Positions 33,681 through 41,243 of a DNA stretch of 47,839 nucleotides are shown here, in pieces; position 1 is the stretch's first letter, and each line of letters starts with the position of its first letter. The DNA lies in NCBI GenBank assembly GCA_945897955.1, contig CAMDGQ010000030.1, forward strand, positions 1-47,839, in the 5' to 3' direction. Position numbers and translations under genes: made by a program. This stretch comes from Tepidiphilus sp. J10. Lineage in GTDB: Bacteria > Pseudomonadota > Gammaproteobacteria > Burkholderiales > Thiobacillaceae. Under the pieces are notes generated by a model, which saw only the letters and a list, made by a program, of their open reading frames with translations, made no database searches and was not told where the DNA came from.

Positions 33681-33928
33681 TGGAAATCATGCGGGTGCGT
33701 TCCGAGCTGGTGGCCAGCCGGCGTACGCCGGGGCTGAAGAACCAGTCCTTGCGCGTGCTGGAAGACGCCAAAGGCGGGCTCGCCGTGGCCTGCGATCCGG
33801 TAGGAACGCCACCGGGGAAATACGTGTTCACCGTGAGCGGTTCCGCCGCCCGCCTGGCAACAGGCGATGCCAGGGTTCTCACCGACCTGACCATCGCCGG
33901 AATCATCGACAACTGGAACCCGGAATAA
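33680..33928 (+). CDS. csoS4B: CsoS4B, carboxysome vertex pentamer
   Basis: An 82-residue second BMV protein: MEIMRVRSELVASRRTPGLK, then CDPVGTPPGKYVFTVSGSAAR and DLTIAGIIDNWNPE. The ATG shares its A with the csoS4A stop. Paralogue of CsoS4A; both caps are needed for a closed shell. It is followed by a hairpin and a T-tract and then by the csoS1 genes. Confidence 0.95.
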   Translation: MEIMRVRSELVASRRTPGLKNQSLRVLEDAKGGLAVACDPVGTPPGKYVFTVSGSAARLATGDARVLTDLTIAGIIDNWNPE

Positions 33929-33972
33929 ACACTCCGGGATTGATCAACTCACCGTTTTTTTGATGTTTTTTT
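33919..33972 (+). promoter_or_regulatory. Hairpin and double T-tract between csoS4B and csoS1
   Basis: A 6-bp stem (CCCGGA 33919-33924, TCCGGG 33933-33938) overlaps the csoS4B stop codon. Sixteen bases later come two runs of seven T (33955-33961 and 33966-33972). The spacing is too long for a textbook intrinsic terminator, but it could attenuate or process the transcript so that vertex and hexamer genes are expressed at different levels. Confidence 0.4.
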
Positions 33973-33991
33973 AACCTGAAGGAGAACTGAA

Positions 33992-34282
33992 ATGGCTTCT
34001 GTGTCCGGTATTGCTCTTGGAATGATTGAAACCCGTGGTCTGGTGCCCGCGATTGAAGCGGCCGACGCCATGACCAAGGCCGCCGAAGTGCGCCTTGTGG
34101 GCCGCGAATTCGTCGGCGGCGGCTACGTCACCGTCATGGTGCGCGGCGAGACCGGCGCGGTGAACGCGGCGGTGCGCGCCGGCGCCGACGCCTGCGAGCG
34201 GGTCGGCGACGGCCTGGTGGCTGCCCACATCATCGCTCGCGTCCATTCCGAAGTGGAAGGCGTGCTGCCCCAGGCCGCCTGA
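33992..34282 (+). CDS. csoS1: CsoS1 major shell hexamer, copy 1
   Basis: A 96-residue single-domain BMC shell protein. It contains [20 protein letters not shown], then [20 protein letters not shown] and [18 protein letters not shown]. Hexamers tile the shell facets, and the central pore region passes bicarbonate and metabolites. The leader GAAGGAGAACTGAA before the ATG recurs almost unchanged before the other two copies, which indicates duplication including the ribosome-binding site and strong translation. It is the first of three tandem copies. Confidence 0.96.
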   Translation: MASVSGIALGMIETRGLVPAIEAADAMTKAAEVRLVGREFVGGGYVTVMVRGETGAVNAAVRAGADACERVGDGLVAAHIIARVHSEVEGVLPQAA

Positions 34283-34300
34283 GTTGAGTCCGAAGAACCG

Positions 34301-34371
34301 TAGGGTGGATAAGCAAAGCGCATCCACCTTGGTCGGCAGGATCGATGGATGCGCTGCGCTTATCCACCCTA
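34301..34371. repeat. Inverted repeat element between csoS1 copies 1 and 2
   Basis: TAGGGTGGATAAGC at 34301-34314 and its complement GCTTATCCACCCTA at 34358-34371 bound a 71-bp element. The arms extend imperfectly to about 28 bases each (GCGCATCCACC and GATGGATGCGC). Sequences of the type TAGGGTGGATAAGCGCAGCG are frequent intergenic repeats in proteobacteria. Its presence inside a tandem shell-gene array suggests a repeat insertion after gene duplication and gives the mRNA a strong hairpin. Confidence 0.75.
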
Positions 34372-34403
34372 CTGCCAAACGTTGATATTGAAGGAGAAAT
34401 GAA

Positions 34404-34700
34404 ATGGCTGAAGTGACTGGTATTGCTCTTGGAATGATCGAAACCCGCGGCCTGGTGCCCGCCATTGAAGCGGCGGACGCCATGACCAAGGCCGCCGAAG
34501 TGCGTCTGATCGGTCGCCAGTTTGTCGGCGGCGGCTACGTCACCGTGCTGGTGCGCGGCGAGACGGGGGCGGTGAACGCGGCGGTCCGTGCCGGCGCGGA
34601 CGCCTGCGAGCGGGTCGGTGACGGACTGGTGGCCGCCCACATCATCGCCCGGGTGCATTCCGAGGTGGAAGGCATCCTGCCTAGGACGCCGAGCGCGTGA
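34404..34700 (+). CDS. csoS1: CsoS1 major shell hexamer, copy 2
   Basis: A 98-residue BMC protein nearly identical to copy 1. Differences are limited to the first residues (MAEVTG), Ile and Gln in RLIGRQFVGGGY, Leu for Met in TVLVRGE, and the tail EGILPRTPSA. It carries the same type of leader, GAAGGAGAAATGAA. It forms facet hexamers, possibly mixed with the other copies. Confidence 0.96.
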   Translation: MAEVTGIALGMIETRGLVPAIEAADAMTKAAEVRLIGRQFVGGGYVTVLVRGETGAVNAAVRAGADACERVGDGLVAAHIIARVHSEVEGILPRTPSA

Positions 34701-34714
34701 AGCATCCAGCGTGA

Positions 34715-34731
34715 GGCGGGCCGGCCCCGCC
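34715..34731 (+). other. GC-rich hairpin between csoS1 copies 2 and 3
   Basis: Stem GGCGGG (34715-34720) and CCCGCC (34726-34731) with loop CCGGC, 15 bases after the copy 2 stop. No T-run follows. It probably acts on mRNA stability, as do the other structured gaps in this array. Confidence 0.4.
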
Positions 34732-34762
34732 CGCGCGAAACCTGAATCGAAGGAGAACTGAA

Positions 34763-35101
34763 ATGGCTGCTGTAACTGGAGTTGCATTGGGAATGATCGA
34801 AACCCGCGGCCTGGTGCCCGCGATTGAAGCGGCGGACGCCATGACCAAGGCTGCGGAAGTGCGCCTGGTCGGGCGTGAATTCGTCGGTGGTGGCTATGTC
34901 ACCGTGCTGGTACGCGGCGAGACGGGGGCGGTGAACGCGGCGGTCCGTGCCGGCGCGGATGCCTGCGAGCGGGTCGGCGACGGCCTGGTGGCCGCCCACA
35001 TCATCGCCCGCGTCCATTCCGAGGTCGAAGGCGTGCTGCCCGGCTCGCCCAGTGCCGGCGGCGGCGGCCGCGACGGCGAGGTCTCGGCCCGACTGAGCTG
35101 A
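34763..35101 (+). CDS. csoS1B: CsoS1B-type shell hexamer with C-terminal extension, copy 3
   Basis: A 112-residue BMC protein. The first 95 residues match copies 1 and 2. A tail ([20 protein letters not shown]) of about 15 residues is added, as in CsoS1B of other alpha-carboxysomes. The leader is again GAAGGAGAACTGAA. No CsoS1D (tandem-domain pore protein) gene follows, unlike in many cso operons. Confidence 0.94.
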   Translation: MAAVTGVALGMIETRGLVPAIEAADAMTKAAEVRLVGREFVGGGYVTVLVRGETGAVNAAVRAGADACERVGDGLVAAHIIARVHSEVEGVLPGSPSAGGGGRDGEVSARLS

Positions 35102-35112
35102 AGGTGAATGTC

Positions 35113-35589
35113 ATGGTGGCGAATCCCCGACTGGCCGGTTACCTCACCCAGGCCCTGGACCACGAGCTTTCCGTGGTGCAGCAGTACCTCACCCAGTCCT
35201 GCCTTTGCCGGCTGTGGCGGGAGGATGGCCTGGCGGATTACTTCCGCCGCGAGGCCGACGAGGAACAGGGCCATGCCGCCAGGCTGATCTGCCACCTGCT
35301 CGGCCTCGGCCTGGCCCCCAACGGCACCCGGCTGAAGCCGGTACGGCCGGGTCGGAATCTGGAAGAGATGCTGAGACTGGACTGGCAGTTCGAACTGGAC
35401 GCAGTGCGGCTCTATCAGGATGCACTGCAATACGCGGAACGCTGCCGCGACAGTGCGGCGGCAGCCCTGTTCGCCGAATTGCTGGCGGACGAGGAAGGCC
35501 ACCTGGCGGAGTTGGAGCGCATGTTGCGCGATTTGGCGGAGAAGGGTTGCGACCCTGAACGCTTCGTAAAGGAGGTCTGTCATGTCTGA
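35113..35589 (+). CDS. Carboxysome-linked ferritin-like (bacterioferritin-type) protein
   Basis: A 158-residue four-helix protein. Likely diiron ligands are in HELSVVQQY, EADEEQGHAARL, FELDAVRLY and LADEEGHLAEL (paired ExxH motifs). Genes of this type are regular members of cso operons, but their role is unsettled; iron or redox protection has been proposed. ATG 35113 is preferred because AAGGTG lies six bases upstream; a GTG at 35104 in the same frame is possible. The end overlaps the acRAF start by 8 bp. Confidence 0.88.
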   Translation: MVANPRLAGYLTQALDHELSVVQQYLTQSCLCRLWREDGLADYFRREADEEQGHAARLICHLLGLGLAPNGTRLKPVRPGRNLEEMLRLDWQFELDAVRLYQDALQYAERCRDSAAAALFAELLADEEGHLAELERMLRDLAEKGCDPERFVKEVCHV

Positions 35590-35842
35590 ACATCCCCCCG
35601 CCGGCTGGCAGGTACAAGCCAGGCCCCCGGTAATGACCCGGCGCTTCGAGTTTCCCGACTACGCCGCCACCCGTGCTTTCCTCGACGGACTGGCCAGGCT
35701 CTCGGAAACGACCGGCCACTACCCGGATCTGAATTTCGCCAAGACCCATGTCAGCGTGACCCTGGCGGCACGCGACACGGCCCTGGGCGCCGACGAATAC
35801 GCCTTCGCGGACCAGGTCGATGCCCTGGCCGGCAAGGGCTGA
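35582..35842 (+). CDS. acRAF, pterin-dehydratase-like RuBisCO assembly factor
   Basis: An 86-residue protein of the pterin-4a-carbinolamine dehydratase fold. It contains RRFEFPDYAATRAFLDGLA and SETTGHYPDLNFAKTHVSVT. The active-site HHP motif of true dehydratases is replaced by GHYP, as expected for the carboxysome-linked form that assists form IA RuBisCO assembly. Its presence is notable because no RuBisCO gene is in this operon. It is coupled to the ferritin-like gene by overlap and lies 9 bp ahead of mcdA. Confidence 0.88.
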   Translation: MSEHPPAGWQVQARPPVMTRRFEFPDYAATRAFLDGLARLSETTGHYPDLNFAKTHVSVTLAARDTALGADEYAFADQVDALAGKG

Positions 35843-35851
35843 GGAACCGAC

Positions 35852-36508
35852 ATGGCTGGCCATGTCCTCGCCGTGGCCAGCCTAAAAGGTGGTTGCGGCA
35901 AGTCCACCCTGGCCTGGAATCTGGCCGCCGGCCTGGCCCGGCGCGAGGGACCGGAGCGGGTGGGCCTGCTCGACGCCGACCCGCAGGGCGCGCTGACCCA
36001 CTGGGCGGCCTGGGGCGCTGCAGGGGCGGAGAGACAAGGCGGAATGGTGCCGGTGCATGCCGCCGGGGCCGACCCGGACGCCGCACTGGTCCGGGCGATG
36101 CGCCGCCACGCCCGGGTGGTGGTGGATTGTCCGCCCTCCCTGGACATGGCCGTGACGCAGCGGCTGCTGGCGCGGGCGCACATGGTGCTGATTCCGGTGC
36201 TGCCCTCGCCCCTGGACCTCTGGGCCAGTGCCAGGACCGCCCGGACGGTTGTGGAAATGCGGCGCGACAACCCCGGTCTCCAGGCCTGGCTGCTGATCAA
36301 CCAGGTGGAGCCGGGCAGCGCTCTGTCGCGGGCCATGAGCCGCGCCCTGGCGGAACTGGAAGTGCCGGCCCTGGCCAGCATGGTGCGCCGCCGCGCGGCA
36401 TTTCGCAGCGCCATCCTGGAAGGGGTGAGCGTGTATCAGTTGGGTGCCCGCGGCCGCGAGGCGGCGCGGGAGATCGATCAAGTCCTTCAAGAGGTGACGG
36501 GAACATGA
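35852..36508 (+). CDS. mcdA: McdA, ParA-type carboxysome positioning ATPase
   Basis: A 218-residue ParA/MinD-type ATPase. A deviant Walker A SLKGGCGKST at residues 10-19 includes the signature Lys12; Walker A' is GLLDADPQG and Walker B VVVDCPPS. In alpha-carboxysome operons this protein spaces carboxysomes over the nucleoid together with McdB. The next gene, encoding a short disordered protein, overlaps its stop by 4 bp and is the expected partner. A plasmid partition role is unlikely given the operon. Confidence 0.9.
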   Translation: MAGHVLAVASLKGGCGKSTLAWNLAAGLARREGPERVGLLDADPQGALTHWAAWGAAGAERQGGMVPVHAAGADPDAALVRAMRRHARVVVDCPPSLDMAVTQRLLARAHMVLIPVLPSPLDLWASARTARTVVEMRRDNPGLQAWLLINQVEPGSALSRAMSRALAELEVPALASMVRRRAAFRSAILEGVSVYQLGARGREAAREIDQVLQEVTGT

Positions 36509-36708
36509 GCAAACTGGAAGACAAGCTGACCGCCAGCATCAAACCGGGCAAGACTGCGCCCGCAACCGACCGGCGTCCCCGGCCCGCCACGCGCAAGCCG
36601 GCAAGGGTTCCGGCCGAAGCCGTGCCGGAAGCCAGCCCCGCCGCCGCCCAGCCTGCGCCGAGCGATTCGGCGCGCCAGCCGCACCCCAGGCGCGTCTGGC
36701 CTGACTGA
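36505..36708 (+). CDS. mcdB: McdB-like small disordered carboxysome adaptor
   Basis: A 67-residue low-complexity protein (MSKLEDKLTASIKPGKTAPA, then Pro/Ala-rich) ending in HPRRVWPD. Alpha-McdB proteins are short and disordered, with a conserved Trp near the C-terminus that contacts the carboxysome, which fits. The start is ATG 36505, overlapping the mcdA stop. It is identified mainly from position, composition and the terminal Trp motif. Confidence 0.8.
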   Translation: MSKLEDKLTASIKPGKTAPATDRRPRPATRKPARVPAEAVPEASPAAAQPAPSDSARQPHPRRVWPD

Positions 36709-36728
36709 AACATGAGCGAGGCCGAGAC

Positions 36729-36989
36729 ATGAAAGCCAATTCCCTGCGGGACTGCCTGTCCCGCCTGCGCAAGGCCTCCTGGAGCGAGATACTGTTCGGC
36801 GATGATCCCTGGGCCATACTGCTTTTGCTGACGGCCTGCGGACTCGGCTTCCTCGTTCTGGCCCGGGATGCCCTGCCTGCCATCGTGGGCGTGGTGCTGG
36901 CGGGGGTGCTGGCCCATGCCTGGCTGTGGTGCCGCGCCGAAGCCAAAGAGGCTGCGGAATCCGAAGACGCCGACAGAAAGCAGCCATGA
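36729..36989 (+). CDS. Small two-helix membrane protein before SulP
   Basis: An 86-residue protein. A basic amphipathic N-terminus (SLRDCLSRLRKASWSEIL) is followed by two membrane helices (WAILLLLTACGLGFLVLA and AIVGVVLAGVLAHAWLWC) and a charged tail. Its stop overlaps the SulP start (ATGA), so translation is coupled and a physical partnership with SulP is likely. I do not recognise the family. Confidence 0.72.
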   Translation: MKANSLRDCLSRLRKASWSEILFGDDPWAILLLLTACGLGFLVLARDALPAIVGVVLAGVLAHAWLWCRAEAKEAAESEDADRKQP

Positions 36990-39067
36990 ACAAACCGATC
37001 CGAGCCTGGCTTCCCTTTCTGGACTGGTTTCCCGTGACCTCGGTCCAGGTACGTGCCGACCTCCTGGCCGGCATCACCGTGGCGCTGGTGCTGATTCCGC
37101 AGTCCATGGCCTATGCCCAGCTCGCCGGCATGCCGTCCTACTACGGTCTCTACGCGGCCTTCCTGCCGGTGATGGCGGGCGCCCTGTGGGGGTCGTCGCG
37201 CCAGCTTTCCACCGGACCGGTGGCCATCGTCGCTCTGCTCACCGCCTCGGCCCTGGCGCCTCTGGCGACGGCGGGCTCGGGCCAGTACATCGCGCTGGCC
37301 ATCCTGCTGGCCTTGATGGTCGGCGTCATCCAGCTTGCCCTCGGGCTGTTCCGCATGGGCGCCATCGTCAACCTGTTGTCCCACCCGGTGATCATCGGCT
37401 TCACCAACGCGGCGGCCATCATCATCGCCCTGTCCCAGTTCAACAAATTGCTGGGCGTGCCCATGAGCCGCAGCGACAACTTTCTCAGCGACATCTACGG
37501 CGTACTGCTGCATGCGGGCGAGACTCACTGGCCCACTCTGGCCATGGGCGCGGGAGCCCTGGCGCTGATGCTGCTCATGAAACGCTATCTGCCGCGCTGG
37601 CCCAACGTGCTGGTTGCGGTGGCGCTGGCCACCCTGTTGAGCTGGCAGATCGGCTTCGAGCGGCAGATGACGGTGGCGCCGGATGCATTGGGGGAGGCGG
37701 CCCCGCAAACCCTGGTGACCGGCTATCGGATCGGCCAGCAACACATCGCCGGCCTCGAGGCCGAACTGGCCGAGGCTCGCACCGCCCTGGGCCGGGCGGA
37801 AGCCGGCGGGGCCGCCAACCTGGCCGACAAGGCACGCCAGGCGGAACTGGAGTACCGCCTGGAACTGACCCAGGTACATCTGGACGATGCCGTCCGGGAA
37901 AACCAGGCTCGCCTGAAATCCCTGGCCCAGATTCGCTTCGTCGCCGTGGCGGATGGCCAGGGCGGGATGCGCCTCTACAGCGAGGCGGGGGCGCCCGCCG
38001 GCGCCGACCGGGATACCGTCTGGCGCCTGAAGAAGCTGGACGACAAGGGTCTGCGCCTTTCCGGCGGCGGCGAGGTGGTGGGCGCCATTCCGCCCGGCCT
38101 GCCCAGCCTGTCCATGCCCGATGTAGGCTGGTCCGACTTCACCGCGCTGTTGTCCGCTGCTCTGGTCATCTCTCTGGTCGCGTTCATGGAAGCCATTTCC
38201 ATCGCCAAGGCGATGGCCGCCAAGACCCGCGCGCGCATCGACCCCAACCAGGAACTGATCGGCCAGGGCCTGGCCAATATGGTCGGCGCGGCCTCCCAGT
38301 CATTCCCGGTGAGCGGTTCGTTTTCGCGCTCCGCCGTGAACCTGAATGCCGGCGCGGTCACCGGCCTGTCCTCGGTGTTTGCCGGCCTGCTGGTGCTGAT
38401 CACCCTGCTGTTTCTCACCAGTCTGCTCTATCACCTGCCCCAGGCGGTGCTGGCGGCGGTAATCATGCTGGCGGTGCTGGGCCTGATCAATCCGGGCGCC
38501 ATGCGCCACGCCTGGCACACCCACCGCCACGACGGCCTCGCCGCGACGGTGACCTTCATCGCCACCCTGGCCTTCGCCCCCCACCTGGACATGGGCATCC
38601 TGTTCGGCGCCGTGATCGCCATCGCCCTGTTCCTGCACCGGCGCATGCGGCCCCGGGGCGAGATTCTGGGCCAGCACCCTGACGGTGTGCTGGGCGGTCT
38701 GGATACCCACGATCTGCAACCCATCAGCCGCAACGTCGTGCCGGTGCGCTTCGATGGCGAACTCACCTTCGTCAACGTGTCCTACTTCGAGGACATGATG
38801 CTGGAAGCGGTGCGCCGATTCCCGGAGGCCAGGGCCATCCTGCTGATCGGCAGCAGCATCAACGAGATCGACGTCTCGGGCGAGGAAAAGCTCAGCGATC
38901 TTGCCCGGCGCCTGGAGCAGGGCGGCGTGAAGCTGTATCTGAGCGGCCTGAAGAAGCAGGTGCTGGAAGTTCTGGAGCGGGCCGAGATTTACAAGACCCT
39001 GCCCCCGGAGCGCATCTTCCGCTCCAAGGAGCAGGCCCTGAAGACCCTGCTGGAACGCTACGGATAA
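36986..39067 (+). CDS. SulP family permease with STAS domain and coiled-coil insertion, carboxysome operon
   Basis: A 693-residue paralogue of the SulP at 5129. It has a SulP core (GITVALVLIPQSMAYAQLAG, GFTNAAAIIIALSQF, GSFSRSAVNLNAGAVTG) and a C-terminal STAS domain (FDGELTFVNVSYFEDM, LYLSGLKKQVLEVLERAEI). It carries the same Glu/Ala/Leu-rich insertion before GGGEVVGAIPPGLPS, at roughly residues 228-360. The position between mcdB and sbtA makes bicarbonate the likely substrate. The start overlaps the two-helix gene upstream, and sbtA begins 4 bp downstream. Confidence 0.93.
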   Translation: MNKPIRAWLPFLDWFPVTSVQVRADLLAGITVALVLIPQSMAYAQLAGMPSYYGLYAAFLPVMAGALWGSSRQLSTGPVAIVALLTASALAPLATAGSGQYIALAILLALMVGVIQLALGLFRMGAIVNLLSHPVIIGFTNAAAIIIALSQFNKLLGVPMSRSDNFLSDIYGVLLHAGETHWPTLAMGAGALALMLLMKRYLPRWPNVLVAVALATLLSWQIGFERQMTVAPDALGEAAPQTLVTGYRIGQQHIAGLEAELAEARTALGRAEAGGAANLADKARQAELEYRLELTQVHLDDAVRENQARLKSLAQIRFVAVADGQGGMRLYSEAGAPAGADRDTVWRLKKLDDKGLRLSGGGEVVGAIPPGLPSLSMPDVGWSDFTALLSAALVISLVAFMEAISIAKAMAAKTRARIDPNQELIGQGLANMVGAASQSFPVSGSFSRSAVNLNAGAVTGLSSVFAGLLVLITLLFLTSLLYHLPQAVLAAVIMLAVLGLINPGAMRHAWHTHRHDGLAATVTFIATLAFAPHLDMGILFGAVIAIALFLHRRMRPRGEILGQHPDGVLGGLDTHDLQPISRNVVPVRFDGELTFVNVSYFEDMMLEAVRRFPEARAILLIGSSINEIDVSGEEKLSDLARRLEQGGVKLYLSGLKKQVLEVLERAEIYKTLPPERIFRSKEQALKTLLERYG

Positions 39068-39071
39068 AGCC

Positions 39072-40016
39072 ATGAGCTTCGAACCGGTCGTCCTGTTCTT
39101 CCTGCTGGGCGTGGCCGCCGGCCTGGCCCGCTCGGACCTGAAGATTCCGTCCAGCATCTACGACGCCCTGTCCATCTTCCTGCTCCTGGCCATCGGCCTG
39201 AAGGGCGGAGTGATGCTGGCGGAACACGCCGAGCCGGGCATGCTGCTGGACGGCGCCGTCATCGTTCTGGCCGGCGCGCTGATCCCCTTCATCGCCTTCC
39301 CGCTGTTGCGCTGGGTGGGGCGCATGAACCGCGCCGACTCTGCCTCCATCGCCGCCCATTACGGCTCGGTCAGCGTGGTTACCTTCTCCGTCGGCGTCAC
39401 CTTCCTGGCCCAGGAAGGTCAGGCCTACGAGGGCTACATGATCGCTTTCCTGGTGCTGCTGGAAATGCCCGCCCTGGTCATCGGCGTGCTGCTGGCCCGG
39501 CATGGTCAGGGCTCGGTTAAATGGGGCAAGCTGCTGCACGAGGTGTTCTTCGGCAAGAGCATCTTCCTGCTGGCAGGCGGCCTGCTGATCGGCTATCTGG
39601 CCGGCGCCGAAGGCATCAAGCCCCTGGACAAGCTGTTCTTCGACTTGTTCAAGGGCGTGCTGGCCCTGTTCCTGCTGGAAATGGGTCTGGTGGCCGCCGG
39701 TCGGGTGGCGGATCTGCGCGCCCACGGGCCCTTCCTGATCAGCTTCGCCATGGTCATGCCCCTGATCGCCGGTCTGCTCGGGGTGGTGGTGGCCTGGTCG
39801 GTGGGCCTGACCCTGGGCGGCGCGCTGCTGCTGGCCACCCTCTACGCCAGCGCTTCCTACATCGCCGCCCCCGCCGCCATGCGCATCGCCGTTCCCGAGG
39901 CCAACCCCGGCCTGTCGATCGGCGCCGCCCTGGGCGTGACCTTCCCGTTCAACCTGTTCGTGGGTATTCCGGTGTATTACTGGATGGCGCAAACCCTGTA
40001 TCGCTTCGGAGGCTGA
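39072..40016 (+). CDS. sbtA: SbtA, sodium-dependent bicarbonate transporter
   Basis: A 314-residue membrane protein with about ten helices in two inverted halves. The first half contains KIPSSIYDALSIFLLLAIGL and AAHYGSVSVVTFSVG; the second GALLLATLYASASYIAAPAA and LGVTFPFNLFVGIPVYY. These are SbtA signatures. SbtA imports bicarbonate with sodium. It is followed directly by an SbtB-like regulator gene, the normal pairing. Placement in a carboxysome operon ties uptake to shell synthesis. Confidence 0.94.
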   Translation: MSFEPVVLFFLLGVAAGLARSDLKIPSSIYDALSIFLLLAIGLKGGVMLAEHAEPGMLLDGAVIVLAGALIPFIAFPLLRWVGRMNRADSASIAAHYGSVSVVTFSVGVTFLAQEGQAYEGYMIAFLVLLEMPALVIGVLLARHGQGSVKWGKLLHEVFFGKSIFLLAGGLLIGYLAGAEGIKPLDKLFFDLFKGVLALFLLEMGLVAAGRVADLRAHGPFLISFAMVMPLIAGLLGVVVAWSVGLTLGGALLLATLYASASYIAAPAAMRIAVPEANPGLSIGAALGVTFPFNLFVGIPVYYWMAQTLYRFGG

Positions 40017-40018
40017 TC

Positions 40019-40312
40019 TTGAACACCTCAAACCGTCTGATGCTCACCGTCGTCTGTGAAGCCGTGCTGGAACCCCTGCTGGAAGAGGAACTGCCTCCCC
40101 TCGGTGTAACCGGCTACACCATCACCGATGCACGCGGCCTGGGCAGCCACGGCCGGCGCAGCGGCGCCTGGCGCAAGGAAGGCAACATCCGGGTGGATAT
40201 TCTGTGCGACCCGGCCCTGGCCGAACGGGTGGCCGAGCATCTGCGCCGGGAGTACGAGGCCAACTACGGTCTGCTGATCTTTTCCGCCCCGGTGCAGGTG
40301 CACAGCGCCTGA
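40019..40312 (+). CDS. sbtB: SbtB-like PII protein
   Basis: A 97-residue PII-fold protein from TTG 40019, chosen because GGAGG lies seven bases upstream; ATG 40040 would remove the first beta-strand lead. Sequence features are MLTVVCEAVLEPLLEEEL, the T-loop YTITDARGLGSHGRRSGAW and DILCDPALAERVAEHL. The T-loop RG.GSHG.RSG pattern is that of SbtB, which binds adenyl nucleotides and inhibits SbtA. The C-terminal cysteine-pair extension found in some cyanobacterial SbtB is absent. Last gene of the carboxysome operon. Confidence 0.88.
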   Translation: MNTSNRLMLTVVCEAVLEPLLEEELPPLGVTGYTITDARGLGSHGRRSGAWRKEGNIRVDILCDPALAERVAEHLRREYEANYGLLIFSAPVQVHSA

Positions 40313-40338
40313 ACCGACTTCAAAATCCGGGGGGCATG

Positions 40339-40355
40339 CTCTCCGGCGTGGAGAG
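40339..40355. terminator. Hairpin between convergent sbtB and HDOD genes
   Basis: CTCTCC (40339-40344) and GGAGAG (40350-40355) around GGCGT, in the 50-bp convergent gap. It could terminate from either side, although T-runs are short. Confidence 0.35.
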
Positions 40356-40362
40356 TTGAACG

Positions 40363-41202
40363 CTAGAACTTCAGTGCAGCGGTCAACGACGCAACTTCAT
40401 CCGCCGATTCTTCCAGGATGCTGGACAGGATGTCCTGGCCGATGGTGATGTCCATCCGCGCGGTCATGCCTTCGCCGGCTTCCACGCCGCCCATTCTGTG
40501 TAGCGGCGAGGCAATCGGGGCAAGTTCTTCGGCCAGCAGGAGCGTATCTCCAAGCGTGACCGGCGGGATGGCCAGATAGCCCGCCCAGTAAACTTCGACA
40601 GCTTCAACCACCAGTTCGGGCACCGCCAATACCCGCAGGATGGCGCGTCCGACCTCGGCTTCGCCGGCTTCGATCCATTCGCTGAAATCGCCTTCGAGCA
40701 AACCGGGAAATTCGTCGGCGCGCGACAACATGTAGAAACCGCCCACCTCGTGGACGATGCCGGCGAACAGTGCAGTTTCCGCATCGACATGGGTAAAGCG
40801 CCGAGAAATGACATGCGCGAGCGAGGTGACATGCGCGGTGTGTTCCCACAACCGCGCCGCCAGGCCCTGATCCGCCTGGCTGGTCTGCTTGCCGGCCATC
40901 TGCCGTGTCACCAATGCCATGGCTAGCGACCGCACCGCGCGAAAGCCCAGCCGCATGACCGATGTCCGCACGTCGGTGATCGGGCGTCCGGAACGATTGA
41001 AGGCCGCCGAGTTGGCCATCGCCACAACGCGAGCCGCGAGCAGCGGTTCCGCCTGCACCAGCTTTGCCGCCGCTTCGATATGACAGTCAGGATCGTCAAG
41101 CGCCTGCAGCACCTTCATTGCAACTCGGGCGCTGGTCGGAAACGCCAATTCGCCTTTTGCGGCGTCGGCGGCTATGGATCTGAAGGCCTGGTTTTTGTCC
41201 AT
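40363..41202 (-). CDS. HDOD domain protein
   Basis: A 279-residue cytoplasmic protein with one HDOD domain over most of its length. It contains FPTSARVAMKVLQALDDPDC, AARVVAMANSAAFNRSG and ITDVRTSVMRLGFRAVRSLA, later FAGIVHEVGGFYML. HDOD proteins are HD-like signalling scaffolds lacking full catalytic metal sites. ATG 41202 (MDKNQAFRSIAA) is chosen at the domain's natural start. It diverges from cheD by about 40-90 bp. A role in motility or surface signalling is suggested by that neighbour but not shown. Confidence 0.88.
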   Translation of the reverse strand: MDKNQAFRSIAADAAKGELAFPTSARVAMKVLQALDDPDCHIEAAAKLVQAEPLLAARVVAMANSAAFNRSGRPITDVRTSVMRLGFRAVRSLAMALVTRQMAGKQTSQADQGLAARLWEHTAHVTSLAHVISRRFTHVDAETALFAGIVHEVGGFYMLSRADEFPGLLEGDFSEWIEAGEAEVGRAILRVLAVPELVVEAVEVYWAGYLAIPPVTLGDTLLLAEELAPIASPLHRMGGVEAGEGMTARMDITIGQDILSSILEESADEVASLTAALKF

Positions 41203-41243
41203 GGGGTGATGATACCCGCGGTTAATTCGCGCGGCGGTAGAAT

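Noticed and set aside
35852-36708. Plasmid partition genes parA/parB
   Set aside because: The ATPase and its short disordered partner ending in RRVWPD lie inside the cso operon, which fits McdA/McdB; no parS or replication genes are seen.
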